This document shows positions 55,074 through 62,253 of a stretch of 64,000 bases of DNA, piece by piece. A program made the position numbers and the translations under genes. The notes beneath the pieces are model-generated. The model ran no database searches and had not been told where the DNA came from. It saw nothing but the letters and a program-made list of their open reading frames with translations. The first letter of the stretch is position 1, and every line of letters starts with the position of its first letter. The DNA lies in contig JAVHMA010000002.1 of NCBI GenBank assembly GCA_031081715.1, forward strand, positions 1 to 64,000. Reading direction: 5' to 3'. The DNA is from Armatimonadota bacterium. Its GTDB lineage: Bacteria; Sysuimicrobiota; Sysuimicrobiia; Sysuimicrobiales; Humicultoraceae.

Positions 55074-55799
55074 CAGCGACCCGTCGTCACGCAGCAGCGC
55101 CCGATCCTCCTCGCTCAGTCGGTCCCACGCGATCAGGTCGGGCCGACGCGCGACCGTGCGCCGCAACTGCTCGCGCCGCCGCCAGCGCCGGATCGCCTCG
55201 TGGTGGCCAGAGAGCAGCACCTCGGGCACGGCCATCCCGCGGAACTCCGCGGGCCGGGTGTAGTGCGGGTGGTCGAGGAGCCCGCTGGTGAACGAGTCGG
55301 CCGCGATCGACGCCTGGTCACCCACCACGCCGGGCAGCAGCCGCGCCACCGCCTCGACGATCACCATGGCGGGCAGCTCGCCGCCGTTGAGGATATAGTC
55401 GCCGATGGAGACCTCCTCGGCCGGCAGGCCCTGCGCCACGCGCTCGTCCACGCCCTCGTACCGGCCGCACAGCAGCGCCAGGTGCCGCTCGCGCGCCAGC
55501 TCCTCGGCATAGCGCTGATCGAACCGTCGGCCCTGCGGCGAGGTCAGCAGCACGCGCGGCCGCCCAGCGGCCTCCGCCGCGATCGCCTCGACCGCGGCGA
55601 AGAACGGTTCAGGCTTCATCACCATTCCCGGGCCGCCGCCGTAGGGGACGTCGTCCACCTGGCGGTGCCGGTCGACGGTGAAGTCGCGCAGGTTCCACAC
55701 GCGCACCTGGAGCAGGCCGCGGTCGCGGGCGCGCGCCAGCAGCGACACCTCAAGTGGCGCCAACGCTTCGGGGAAGATCGAGACGATGTCAACGCGCAC
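55071..55799 (-). CDS. trmD: tRNA (guanine37-N1)-methyltransferase
   Basis: SPOUT-fold methyltransferase modifying G37 of tRNAs with SAM. The 242-residue product has [64 protein letters not shown] (SAM knot) and [25 protein letters not shown]. It overlaps rimM by 11 nt, in the normal rpsP-rimM-trmD-rplS order. Confidence 0.98.
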   Translation of the reverse strand: MRVDIVSIFPEALAPLEVSLLARARDRGLLQVRVWNLRDFTVDRHRQVDDVPYGGGPGMVMKPEPFFAAVEAIAAEAAGRPRVLLTSPQGRRFDQRYAEELARERHLALLCGRYEGVDERVAQGLPAEEVSIGDYILNGGELPAMVIVEAVARLLPGVVGDQASIAADSFTSGLLDHPHYTRPAEFRGMAVPEVLLSGHHEAIRRWRRREQLRRTVARRPDLIAWDRLSEEDRALLRDDGSL

Positions 55800-56355
55800 G
55801 GGTGCCCGCCTCGAGGCCGTCGGGCAGCGCGACGATTAGCTCGCCGGCCTCGCGATCGACCCGCCGCACGACCGCGCGCACCGCAGGCACGAGCACCTCG
55901 CCGGCCGGGCCGCGCACCACGTAGACGTCGTGCGCCCTCCCGCGCATCACCTCGGCCACCACCCCGAGCGCGCGGCCGTCCTCGGCCCGCACGCGCAGGC
56001 CCACGATCTCGAAGACGTAGAACGCGTCCGGGCCGAGCGGCACGAGCGCGTCGCGGGCGACCGCCAGCGCGGCACCCCGCAGGGCGTCGGCCGTGGCCCG
56101 GTCGCCGACGCCATCGAGGGTGAGCAGCACCGCCTCGCCGTGCCGGCGCGCGCCCCTGATCGTCACCGGCTCCGCGCGGCCACCACGCACCAGGAACGCC
56201 CGGCGCAGGCCCGCGAAGCGCTCCGGGAAGTCGGTCTCCGGCCGCACCCGCACCTCGCCGCGCACGCCGTGCGGCGCGGCGATCCGGCCGATGGTCACCA
56301 GGCCGGAGGCGGCGGGGACGCCGCTACTCCTCGCGGATCTCGATGACGATGCCAT
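55789..56355 (-). CDS. rimM: Ribosome maturation factor RimM
   Basis: Helps mature the 30S head via S19. The N-domain has VTIGRIAAPHGVRGEVRV and the C-terminal PRC-barrel contains DAFYVFEIVGLRVRAEDGRALG and the V-V-R-R-V-D region. The ATG at 56355 overlaps the upstream gene by 32 nt and adds a poor-SD Ser-rich lead of about 19 residues; a GTG at 56298 starts exactly at the family beginning (169 residues). The start is unsettled but the gene is certain. Confidence 0.93.
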   Translation of the reverse strand: MASSSRSARSSGVPAASGLVTIGRIAAPHGVRGEVRVRPETDFPERFAGLRRAFLVRGGRAEPVTIRGARRHGEAVLLTLDGVGDRATADALRGAALAVARDALVPLGPDAFYVFEIVGLRVRAEDGRALGVVAEVMRGRAHDVYVVRGPAGEVLVPAVRAVVRRVDREAGELIVALPDGLEAGTRAR

Positions 56356-56728
56356 CCTTCACGACGACCTCGGCCCGCCCCAGCCGGGTGAGGAAGTTGT
56401 CGCCCACGTTGAGCTGGACCAGGCTCTCGATGGTTCCCTGGGAGAACTCCGAGTTGAGCTCGAGGCCCTCGGCCTCCTTGATGCGCGCCTGCAGCTCCAG
56501 CCGCGCGGCCTCCTGGCGGGAGCGCTCGACCTCGAGCTGCTGCCGGAACGCCCGCATCTGCGGGGTGAGCTGCCGCTCGAGCTCCGCGCGGCGAATCTGC
56601 ACGTCGATCTGCTGGACGACCGCGTCGAGCCGCCTGACGGTCTCCTCCAGGTCGCTGATGTACTGCTTCTTGAACGCCTCGGTCACGATGGCCTTGATCA
56701 CCACCGGGCGGACCACGGTCATCCCCAT
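56324..56728 (-). CDS. YlqD-family protein
   Basis: 134 residues: a central coiled coil (about 25-95, ERQLTPQMRAFRQQLEVERSRQ) flanked by conserved edges MTVVRPVVIKAIVTEAFKKQYI and LVQLNVGDNFLTRLGRAEVVVKDGIVIEIRE. Length, content and position between khpA and rimM match YlqD of firmicutes, whose function is unknown. No membrane segment is visible. Confidence 0.85.
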   Translation of the reverse strand: MGMTVVRPVVIKAIVTEAFKKQYISDLEETVRRLDAVVQQIDVQIRRAELERQLTPQMRAFRQQLEVERSRQEAARLELQARIKEAEGLELNSEFSQGTIESLVQLNVGDNFLTRLGRAEVVVKDGIVIEIREE

Positions 56729-56754
56729 GCGGACCTCCGTCTCCCCGGGGTCGC

Positions 56755-57000
56755 TTACCCCAGGATCTCCACCATCACGCGCCGCCGGCCGGGGGCGGCC
56801 GCGGCCTTCGCCAGTGTCCGGATAGCACCCACGACACGGCCGCGGCGCCCGATCACCTTGCCCACCTCGTCGGGCGCGACGCGGACCTCGACCACGAGCA
56901 GGCGGTCGCGCTCGCTCGCGCGCACGCTCACCGCCTCGGGCCGCTCCACCACGCCGCGCACCAGGAACTCCACGAGCCGCCGCGGGTCGGCGGGCGCCAT
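56755..57000 (-). CDS. khpA: KH-domain RNA-binding protein KhpA
   Basis: Small KH RNA-binding protein; with KhpB it affects cell division and sRNA in firmicutes. The 81 residues contain LVRGVVERPEAVSV, the beta strand VVEVRVAPDEVGKVIGRRGRVVGAIRTL (GxxG loop IGRRGR) and a VMVEILG end. Preceded by rpsP (7-nt gap) and followed by ylqD. Confidence 0.95.
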   Translation of the reverse strand: MAPADPRRLVEFLVRGVVERPEAVSVRASERDRLLVVEVRVAPDEVGKVIGRRGRVVGAIRTLAKAAAAPGRRRVMVEILG

Positions 57001-57007
57001 CGCGGCC

Positions 57008-57286
57008 TCAGGCCGGCCGGCCGGCACGGCCCGCCTCCCACCGCTGGAGGATGCCGGTCTTCTCCAGCAGGACCCGGGCCGCGTCCGAGGGCCGGGCCCC
57101 GCGGTCGAGCCACTTGCGCGCCTTGGCCTCGTCGATCTGGATGACCGAGGGCTCGCGGCGCGGGTTGTAGTGCCCGAGGGCCTCGAGGTACCGGCCGCCG
57201 CGGGGCGTGCGCGCGTCGGCGACCACCACACGGTAGTGCGGCTGCCCCCGCGCGCCGGTGCGCATCAGTCGGATCTTGACCGCCAT
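57008..57286 (-). CDS. rpsP: 30S ribosomal protein S16
   Basis: Small-subunit assembly protein. The 92 residues start MAVKIRLMRTGARGQPHYRVVVADARTPRGGRYLEALGHYNPR, followed by AKARKWLDRGARPSDAARVLLEKTGI. It lies 5 nt after ffh. Confidence 0.98.
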   Translation of the reverse strand: MAVKIRLMRTGARGQPHYRVVVADARTPRGGRYLEALGHYNPRREPSVIQIDEAKARKWLDRGARPSDAARVLLEKTGILQRWEAGRAGRPA

Positions 57287-57291
57287 GCTGC

Positions 57292-58614
57292 CTACCTCCC
57301 AGGGAAGAGTCGGCCCATCCGGCCGCGGTCGTCGAACTGCCGCATGAGCCGGCGGACCTGGTCGAACTGCTTGAGGAGCCGGTTGACGTCCTGCACGGTG
57401 GTCCCGCTCCCCGCGGCGATGCGCCGCCGACGGCTGCCATCGATAAGTTGCGGCTGCGCGCGCTCCTGCGGGGTCATCGACTGGATCATCGCCTCGATCC
57501 GCCGCAGCTGCGACTCGTCCACGGTCAGGCCGGGCAGCTTCGCGCGCGAGAACCCCGGAATCATCTCGAGGAGCTGGTCGATCGGGCCCATCTGCCGCAC
57601 CTGCCGGAGCTGGTCGAGGAAGTCGGCGAAGGTGAACTGGGCGCGCCGCAGCTTGCGCTCGAGCTCCGCGGCCTGCTCGGCCGACAGCGTCTGCTCGGCG
57701 CGCTCGATCAGCGTGAGCACGTCGCCCATGCCCAGGATACGCGAGGCCATCCGGTCGGGGTGGAACGTCTCGAGCGCCTCGGGCCGCTCGCCGGTCCCCA
57801 CGAACAGGATCGGCAGCCCGGTCGCCGCCACGGCCGAGAGCGCGGCGCCGCCGCGGGCGTCGCCGTCCAGCTTGGTGAGGATGAGCCCGTCCAGGCGCAG
57901 CCGGGCCGCGAACTGCTCGGCCATCCGCACCGCGTCCTGGCCGGCCATCGCGTCGAGCACGAGCAGCGTTTCCTGCGGCCGCAGGGCCTCGTGCATCGCC
58001 GCGAGCTCGGCCATCAGCGCGTCGTCGGCGTGCTGTCGCCCGGCCGAGTCCACCACCACCACGTCGTGGCCGTCGGCGACCGCCTGCGCCACCGCCCGGC
58101 GCGCCACCGCCACCGGGTCGGTCGCGCCCTCGGGGGCGAACACCGGCACGCGGACCGCCGCGCCCACCACCTGGAGCTGCCGGACCGCGGCCGGCCGCCG
58201 CAGGTCGGTCGCGACCAGCAGTGGTGCGCGGCCCCGCCGTCGCAGCAACGCGGCGAGCTTACCCGCGGTGGTGGTCTTGCCCACCCCGTGGAGCCCGACG
58301 AGCAGCACGACGGTCGGCGGCTGCGGCGCGAACCGCAGCTCGCGCGTCGCGCCGCCGAGCAGCGACGTGAGCTCCCGGTGGACGATCTTGACCACTTGCT
58401 GGCCGGGACTGAGGTGCTTCCAGACTTCCTGCCCGACCGCGGCCTGCCGCACGCGCTCGACGAACTCGCGCGCGACCTTGAAGTTCACGTCGGCCTCCAG
58501 CAGCGCGAGGCGCACCTCGCGGAGCGCCGCGTCCACGTCCTCGGGGCTCAGCGCGCCGCGGCCGGTGAGTCGCTTGACGATCTCGCCCAGCCGCGCCTGG
58601 AGCCCCTCAAACAC
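57292..58614 (-). CDS. ffh: Signal recognition particle protein Ffh (SRP54)
   Basis: GTPase that, with 4.5S RNA, targets membrane proteins to FtsY. The 440 residues start MFEGLQARLGEIVKRLTGRG and have the N domain, GLHGVGKTTTAGKLA (G1), the insertion box, DSAGRQHADD, TKLDGDARGGAA, and the Met-rich M-domain (MGPIDQLLEMIPGF, SMTPQERAQP). The GTG at 58614, with GGGGAAGG 8 nt before it, overlaps the upstream stop; an ATG at 58650 would add twelve residues. Confidence 0.97.
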   Translation of the reverse strand: MFEGLQARLGEIVKRLTGRGALSPEDVDAALREVRLALLEADVNFKVAREFVERVRQAAVGQEVWKHLSPGQQVVKIVHRELTSLLGGATRELRFAPQPPTVVLLVGLHGVGKTTTAGKLAALLRRRGRAPLLVATDLRRPAAVRQLQVVGAAVRVPVFAPEGATDPVAVARRAVAQAVADGHDVVVVDSAGRQHADDALMAELAAMHEALRPQETLLVLDAMAGQDAVRMAEQFAARLRLDGLILTKLDGDARGGAALSAVAATGLPILFVGTGERPEALETFHPDRMASRILGMGDVLTLIERAEQTLSAEQAAELERKLRRAQFTFADFLDQLRQVRQMGPIDQLLEMIPGFSRAKLPGLTVDESQLRRIEAMIQSMTPQERAQPQLIDGSRRRRIAAGSGTTVQDVNRLLKQFDQVRRLMRQFDDRGRMGRLFPGR

Positions 58615-59467
58615 CGTCGTCGCCTTCCCCGCGCCGCGCCTCGTAGACACGGTAGCCGCCGGCGGCCGCCGCCTGCCGCGCGTCGCCGAAGCGCACCGCG
58701 ATGAGCCGCGCCAGTGTCTTCGCGCCCTGCGCGGTGCGCGCCACCAGGTAGAACCGTCCGCCCGGGCGCAGCACCCGCCAGGCGTCCTCGATGAACGCGC
58801 GGACGACCGCGCGGCCCGCGCGGATCGGCGGATTGGTGACGACCAGGTCCATCGTGGCGTCTGCCAGCGGCGCGGCGGCGTCGGCCACGAGTACGCGGAC
58901 GTTGGTCAGGCGCGCCGCGGCCGCGTTGTCCGCGGCGAGCGCCGCGGCCCGGCGGTTCGCGTCCACCAGCCATGCCTCGCCGCGCGGCGCCAGCGCCGCG
59001 GCGACCAGGCCGGCCGGCCCGTACCCGCACCCCAGGTCGAGCACCCGGTCCGCGCGGCCGACGCGCATCGTCTCGATCAGCAGGCGGGTGCCCGGGTCGA
59101 GCCCCCGCCGCGCGAAGACCCCGCGGTCGGTGCGGAAGGTCCACCTGCGGCCGCGAACGGTCGTGGTGAACGCCGACGGCCGGGGCCGCGAGCGCGGGGT
59201 GCTCGCAAAGTAGTGCTCCCCATCCGGGGCGCCGCGCACGAGGCCCATGGCGTGCTCGTAGCGCTCCAACGCGGCCAGCGCCCGGCGCAGGCCGTCGTGC
59301 ACCGCCTGGCGGGAGATACGCATCTGCGCCCCGATCTCGCCCAGCGACAGGTCGTCCTGGTAGTACCGGCGGAGCAGCCGCTGCTGCTGCGCGGTCAAGA
59401 GCGCGCCATAGGCGTCGAAGAGCCGGTTGGCGCGGTCGCGGGAGGCGAGGGTACGGCCCGTCGGCAT
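58607..59467 (-). CDS. YlxM HTH-RsmC-like methyltransferase fusion
   Basis: 286 residues in one uninterrupted frame from an ATG at 59467. Residues about 1-80 are YlxM (UPF0122): RANRLFDAYGALLTAQQQRLLRRYYQDDLSLGEIGAQMRISRQAVHDGLRRALAALERYE, an HTH protein coded next to ffh in firmicutes. Residues about 90-280 form an RsmC/YbiN-type class I SAM methyltransferase: ADRVLDLGCGYGPAGLVAAAL (motif I), TNVRVLVADAAAPLAD and the NPPIR motif (DLVVTNPPIRAGRAV), a catalytic signature of N2-guanine or adenine MTases. Its target is probably rRNA. The usual short YlxM is thus fused with a methyltransferase. Confidence 0.88.
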   Translation of the reverse strand: MPTGRTLASRDRANRLFDAYGALLTAQQQRLLRRYYQDDLSLGEIGAQMRISRQAVHDGLRRALAALERYEHAMGLVRGAPDGEHYFASTPRSRPRPSAFTTTVRGRRWTFRTDRGVFARRGLDPGTRLLIETMRVGRADRVLDLGCGYGPAGLVAAALAPRGEAWLVDANRRAAALAADNAAAARLTNVRVLVADAAAPLADATMDLVVTNPPIRAGRAVVRAFIEDAWRVLRPGGRFYLVARTAQGAKTLARLIAVRFGDARQAAAAGGYRVYEARRGEGDDGV

Positions 59468-59469
59468 GG

Positions 59470-59491
59470 TGTCAAGGATTCTCCCTTGACA
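59470..59491 (-). promoter_or_regulatory. Inverted repeat at the transcription start of the ylxM fusion
   Basis: TGTCAAGG-N6-CCTTGACA, a perfect 8-bp inverted repeat with a 6-nt spacer (59470-59491), spans the predicted start site and ends 2 nt before the ATG. The AGGGAG ribosome site lies in the stem and loop, so an RNA hairpin would hide it. DNA operator and RNA attenuator are both possible readings. Confidence 0.5.
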
Positions 59492-59520
59492 AGGGTACTC
59501 GCTAACAGGCACAGCGTCAA
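59492..59520 (-). promoter_or_regulatory. Promoter of the ylxM fusion-ffh-rpsP-trmD unit
   Basis: TTGACG (59520-59515) and TACCCT (59497-59492) are separated by 17 bp on the minus strand; the -35 is good and the -10 poor. The start site is expected about 59485, inside the inverted repeat. The gap 59521-59624 before the restriction gene is ordinary GC-rich sequence with a CCCCT-CAG-AGGGG stem at about 59531-59543. Confidence 0.6.
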
Positions 59521-59624
59521 GGCCGTGCGGCCCCTCAGAGGGGCGTGCCGGCCACGTGAAGGACGCCGTGCCGCCGGCCACGTAGAGGTTGTGTGCTCGG
59601 CGTTGCTGATCCCATGTCGTACGG

Positions 59625-60209
59625 ATGCGTGACAGGGGAATGCCCTTGCCCCCGGACCTGAAGCCCATTCACGTTCGAAAGGCTGTCGCCTACATCCAGC
59701 GAGAGGCGCGGGAATTCATCGATCTCTACATCGAGCAACCGAATGTGTTCAGTGCCATCATCGGCATCCTCGGGACAAAGGCGCTGGATGCGGTGAGCCC
59801 CTACGAGAAGAACCCGCACAAGCACTTGGCGGCGAGCCGGTTCCCAGACCTGCGCCGGCGCGGGGCAAGGATGCCGCTTCGCCCGATGGATAGTCTTGAA
59901 TCAAAGGGTAGCAAGCGACCATACGCCGTCGACTCACACTATGACCACGAGGGCTGGTATATCATCTGGCGCTATCTGGTGGACCCGACCACATCCATGG
60001 GAACGCCAGTCGTGATCTGGAGGGTCGATTGCGCGTACCTCCGGAAGGCGGACTGGCGATATCAGGGCAGCACCGCGGGCACGTCGGGTGGCGGAAGAAC
60101 ACACACCTTCAACCTCAGAGACCCGAAGCGCGTCTTGGGGGCACCCGCGTATGTCCATCCCCAGGTGCGATTGAGCAGCGGCAAGCCTGTCATCACAGAG
60201 GGGGAGTAG
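59625..60209 (+). CDS. Candidate type II restriction endonuclease (PD-(D/E)xK)
   Basis: 194 residues, no family recognised. A nuclease-like core is visible: PD at residues 74-75 in SRFPDLRRRG and E92-S-K94 in DSLESKGSKR, spaced as in PD-(D/E)xK enzymes (PvuII-like size). A later part is rich in aromatic beta strands (HEGWYIIWRYLVDP, VVIWRVDCAYLRKADWRYQG). It converges with an adjacent DNA methyltransferase gene (6 nt between the two stops), the classical R-M pair. GC content is visibly lower than neighbours. ATG 59625 is used; an ATG at 59640 is an alternative. Function is inferred from motif and context. Confidence 0.6.
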   Translation: MRDRGMPLPPDLKPIHVRKAVAYIQREAREFIDLYIEQPNVFSAIIGILGTKALDAVSPYEKNPHKHLAASRFPDLRRRGARMPLRPMDSLESKGSKRPYAVDSHYDHEGWYIIWRYLVDPTTSMGTPVVIWRVDCAYLRKADWRYQGSTAGTSGGGRTHTFNLRDPKRVLGAPAYVHPQVRLSSGKPVITEGE

Positions 60210-60215
60210 ACACCC

Positions 60216-61184
60216 CTACGACCTGCTGTTGCCGCCGTTGTACGACTCAAAGGACTCCCAGTTGACATCAAGCACGGCCAGCTTCGGAACAGCGCGCTCA
60301 GCCATCACAAAGAAGTCGCGTTGCTTCTCGATGCCAATGGCCTTGTAGCCAACGGCCACCGCTGCAGACACCGTCGATCCGCTGCCCATGAACGGATCCA
60401 GGACAACGCCCTCGCCCAGCGGAAGCGCGGCCCATGCAATCTGCCGCATGAAGCGCTGCGGCTTCAGCGATGGGTGCGGTGCAATCGCCTCCTCGTTGGC
60501 CGGTGGTGTCTCACTCTTCAACACATCGGGGAACGGACGACCGTCAGGTGTCCTGCGGAGACCTCCGGTCTTCCACCTGCGGAGGTTGTCGGCCACAGTC
60601 CGCTCTCGAAGCGGCTTGCGAAACACACCCCAGGGTTCATAGCAGCTTCGCGCCATGACGCTGACACCGCCGTACTCCCGCTCCGCCAGCTTGGGTCGGT
60701 CTCCACCGCGCAGCGTGCGAACGAGCCGGATGATCTCTCCACGGCGCTCGAAACCGACCGCCATCAAGGCTGACGCCACAAGCGGCGAGAGAAGAGGGTT
60801 CCCCGCAATGATCAGGTGCGCCCCCGGGACGAGGATGCGGAGTGCCTCTCGACCCCACCGCTCGAAGAACGTGACGAGCGAGTCAACCTCATGCTGCCTG
60901 AGGACCGTGAACCTTGGGAGCGGCTTGCGCTGCACCCCATCGAGCTCAGGCGGGATTCTCCAGACCCCCCCTTTGCCCGCTTGAAGCTTCGTCAGCTGGT
61001 CATCACTATACTCCACGAGGCCGAACGGGGGATCGGTGACGATCGCCTCGACTGTCGCCTCCTCTCGATTCCTCATCCACAGGAAGCAGTCCTCGTGAAC
61101 AAGGTCGTACCTAGCGCCGCTGTGATTTCCAACCGGCACCTTCGTCATGCCTTTGAGGCTGAGGCTCCGCATCGCTTCCCCCAC
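60216..61184 (-). CDS. DNA methyltransferase, beta class (N4-cytosine or N6-adenine)
   Basis: Methylates a specific DNA site, probably protecting it against the neighbouring endonuclease. Motif order identifies the beta class: DPPFG at 51-55 (motif IV), HPSLKPQRFMRQIA (about 237-250, motif X-like) and DPFMGSGSTVSAAVAVGYKAIGIE (263-286, motif I). DPPF occurs in both amino-methylating types. Of the possible starts (61184, 61172 with GGGGGAA, 61148), the longest is given. It has its own promoter and lower GC than ftsY. Codon usage differs from the surrounding core genes, suggesting horizontal acquisition. Confidence 0.9.
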   Translation of the reverse strand: MGEAMRSLSLKGMTKVPVGNHSGARYDLVHEDCFLWMRNREEATVEAIVTDPPFGLVEYSDDQLTKLQAGKGGVWRIPPELDGVQRKPLPRFTVLRQHEVDSLVTFFERWGREALRILVPGAHLIIAGNPLLSPLVASALMAVGFERRGEIIRLVRTLRGGDRPKLAEREYGGVSVMARSCYEPWGVFRKPLRERTVADNLRRWKTGGLRRTPDGRPFPDVLKSETPPANEEAIAPHPSLKPQRFMRQIAWAALPLGEGVVLDPFMGSGSTVSAAVAVGYKAIGIEKQRDFFVMAERAVPKLAVLDVNWESFESYNGGNSRS

Positions 61185-61278
61185 CCATCCTTCCGGGCAG
61201 GTTGGATTTCTGATTCCTCAACTCCTTGTGGGCATGCTGTGGAGAAGTCCAAGATATGGTGGACCGACAGTCACAACC

Positions 61279-61308
61279 AGAATAGTCGAACGTATGTTTG
61301 TACGTCAA
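61279..61308 (-). promoter_or_regulatory. Promoter of the DNA methyltransferase with internal inverted repeat
   Basis: TTGACG (61308-61303) and TATTCT (61284-61279) are spaced by 18 bp on the minus strand. The spacer contains ACGTA-N6-TACGT (61290-61305), a perfect 5-bp dyad overlapping the -35. Transcription would begin near 61272, leaving a leader of about 90 nt. The gap to ftsY (stop 61332) holds nothing else. Confidence 0.6.
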
Positions 61309-61331
61309 GGGCATTCACAGGGCGCACTGCG

Positions 61332-62252
61332 TCAACGCAATGGCGGCGCGGCGAGCAGCGCCTCCACGAACGCGTCCGGGTCGAACGGCACCAGGTCGTC
61401 GGGCCGTTCGCCCACACCCACGAAGGTGATCGGGATTCTCAGTTCGTGCGCGACCGCCACCACAATCCCGCCCTTGGCGGTCCCGTCGAGCTTGGCGAGG
61501 ACCGCGCCGGTCAGCCCCACCGCCCCGTGGAAGTGGCGCGCCTGTGCCAGCCCGTTCTGCCCGGTGCTCGCGTCGAGCACCAGCAGTCGCTCGACCGGCG
61601 CCTGGGGCAGGGCACGCGCGATAACGCGGTCGATCTTCTTGAGCTCCTCCATGAGGTTCACCTTCGTGTGCAGCCGGCCAGCGGTGTCCACGATGAGGGC
61701 GTCCGCGCGGCGGGCGGCGGCGGCCTGCGCCGCGTCGAAGACGACGGCGGCCGGGTCGGCGCCGGCCTGGTGGCGCACCACCGGCGCGCCAACCCGCTCG
61801 CCCCAGAGCTCGAGCTGCTCGATCGCCGCGGCGCGGAAGGTATCACCCGCGGCCAGCAGCACGCGGCGGCCCTCGGCGCGCAGCCGGTAAGCGAGTTTGC
61901 CGATGGTCGTGGTCTTCCCCGACCCGTTCACGCCGAGCACGAGCACGACCGCCGGCGGCGGGTCCAGGCGCAGCGTCCCGGGCGGGCCGAGCGCCTCCCG
62001 TAGCCGCGCCGCCAGCGCGGCGCGCACGGCCTCGGGGGTGCGGGCCCGCGGGTCGCGGCGCACGGCGTCCACGATCGCGGCGCTGAGCGCGGCGCCCACG
62101 TCCGCAGTGACGAGCAACTCCTCCAGCCGGTCGTAGAACGCCTCGTCGGGCGGTGCGGCGAGCAGGGCGTCCAGGCGCTCCCCGAACGTCTCGCGCGTGC
62201 GCGCGAGCGACGCGCGCAGGCGCGCGAGCCAGCCCCGGGGCTCGGTGGCCAC
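61332..62252 (-). CDS. ftsY: Signal recognition particle receptor FtsY
   Basis: GTPase receptor for the SRP complex. The 306 residues lack the acidic A domain of E. coli and start almost at the N domain, as in Thermus or firmicutes. Motifs: VLGVNGSGKTTTIGKLA (G1), AAGDTFRAAAIEQLELW, VDTAGRLHTKVNLMEEL, LAKLDGTAKGGIVV and FVGVGERPDDL. It lies one base after smc. Downstream comes the restriction-modification island rather than ylxM. Confidence 0.97.
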   Translation of the reverse strand: MATEPRGWLARLRASLARTRETFGERLDALLAAPPDEAFYDRLEELLVTADVGAALSAAIVDAVRRDPRARTPEAVRAALAARLREALGPPGTLRLDPPPAVVLVLGVNGSGKTTTIGKLAYRLRAEGRRVLLAAGDTFRAAAIEQLELWGERVGAPVVRHQAGADPAAVVFDAAQAAAARRADALIVDTAGRLHTKVNLMEELKKIDRVIARALPQAPVERLLVLDASTGQNGLAQARHFHGAVGLTGAVLAKLDGTAKGGIVVAVAHELRIPITFVGVGERPDDLVPFDPDAFVEALLAAPPLR

Positions 62253-62253
62253 G

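Noticed and set aside
59547-59583. Direct repeat GCCGGCCACGT (59547-59557 and 59573-59583) as an attachment site of the island
   Set aside because: The repeat is short, made of common GC-rich words, both copies are on the same side of the island, and no integrase is present.
61111-61314. A 67-codon minus-strand ORF upstream of and overlapping the methyltransferase start
   Set aside because: It spans the promoter of the methyltransferase and is read in another frame; it has no ribosome site or motif.
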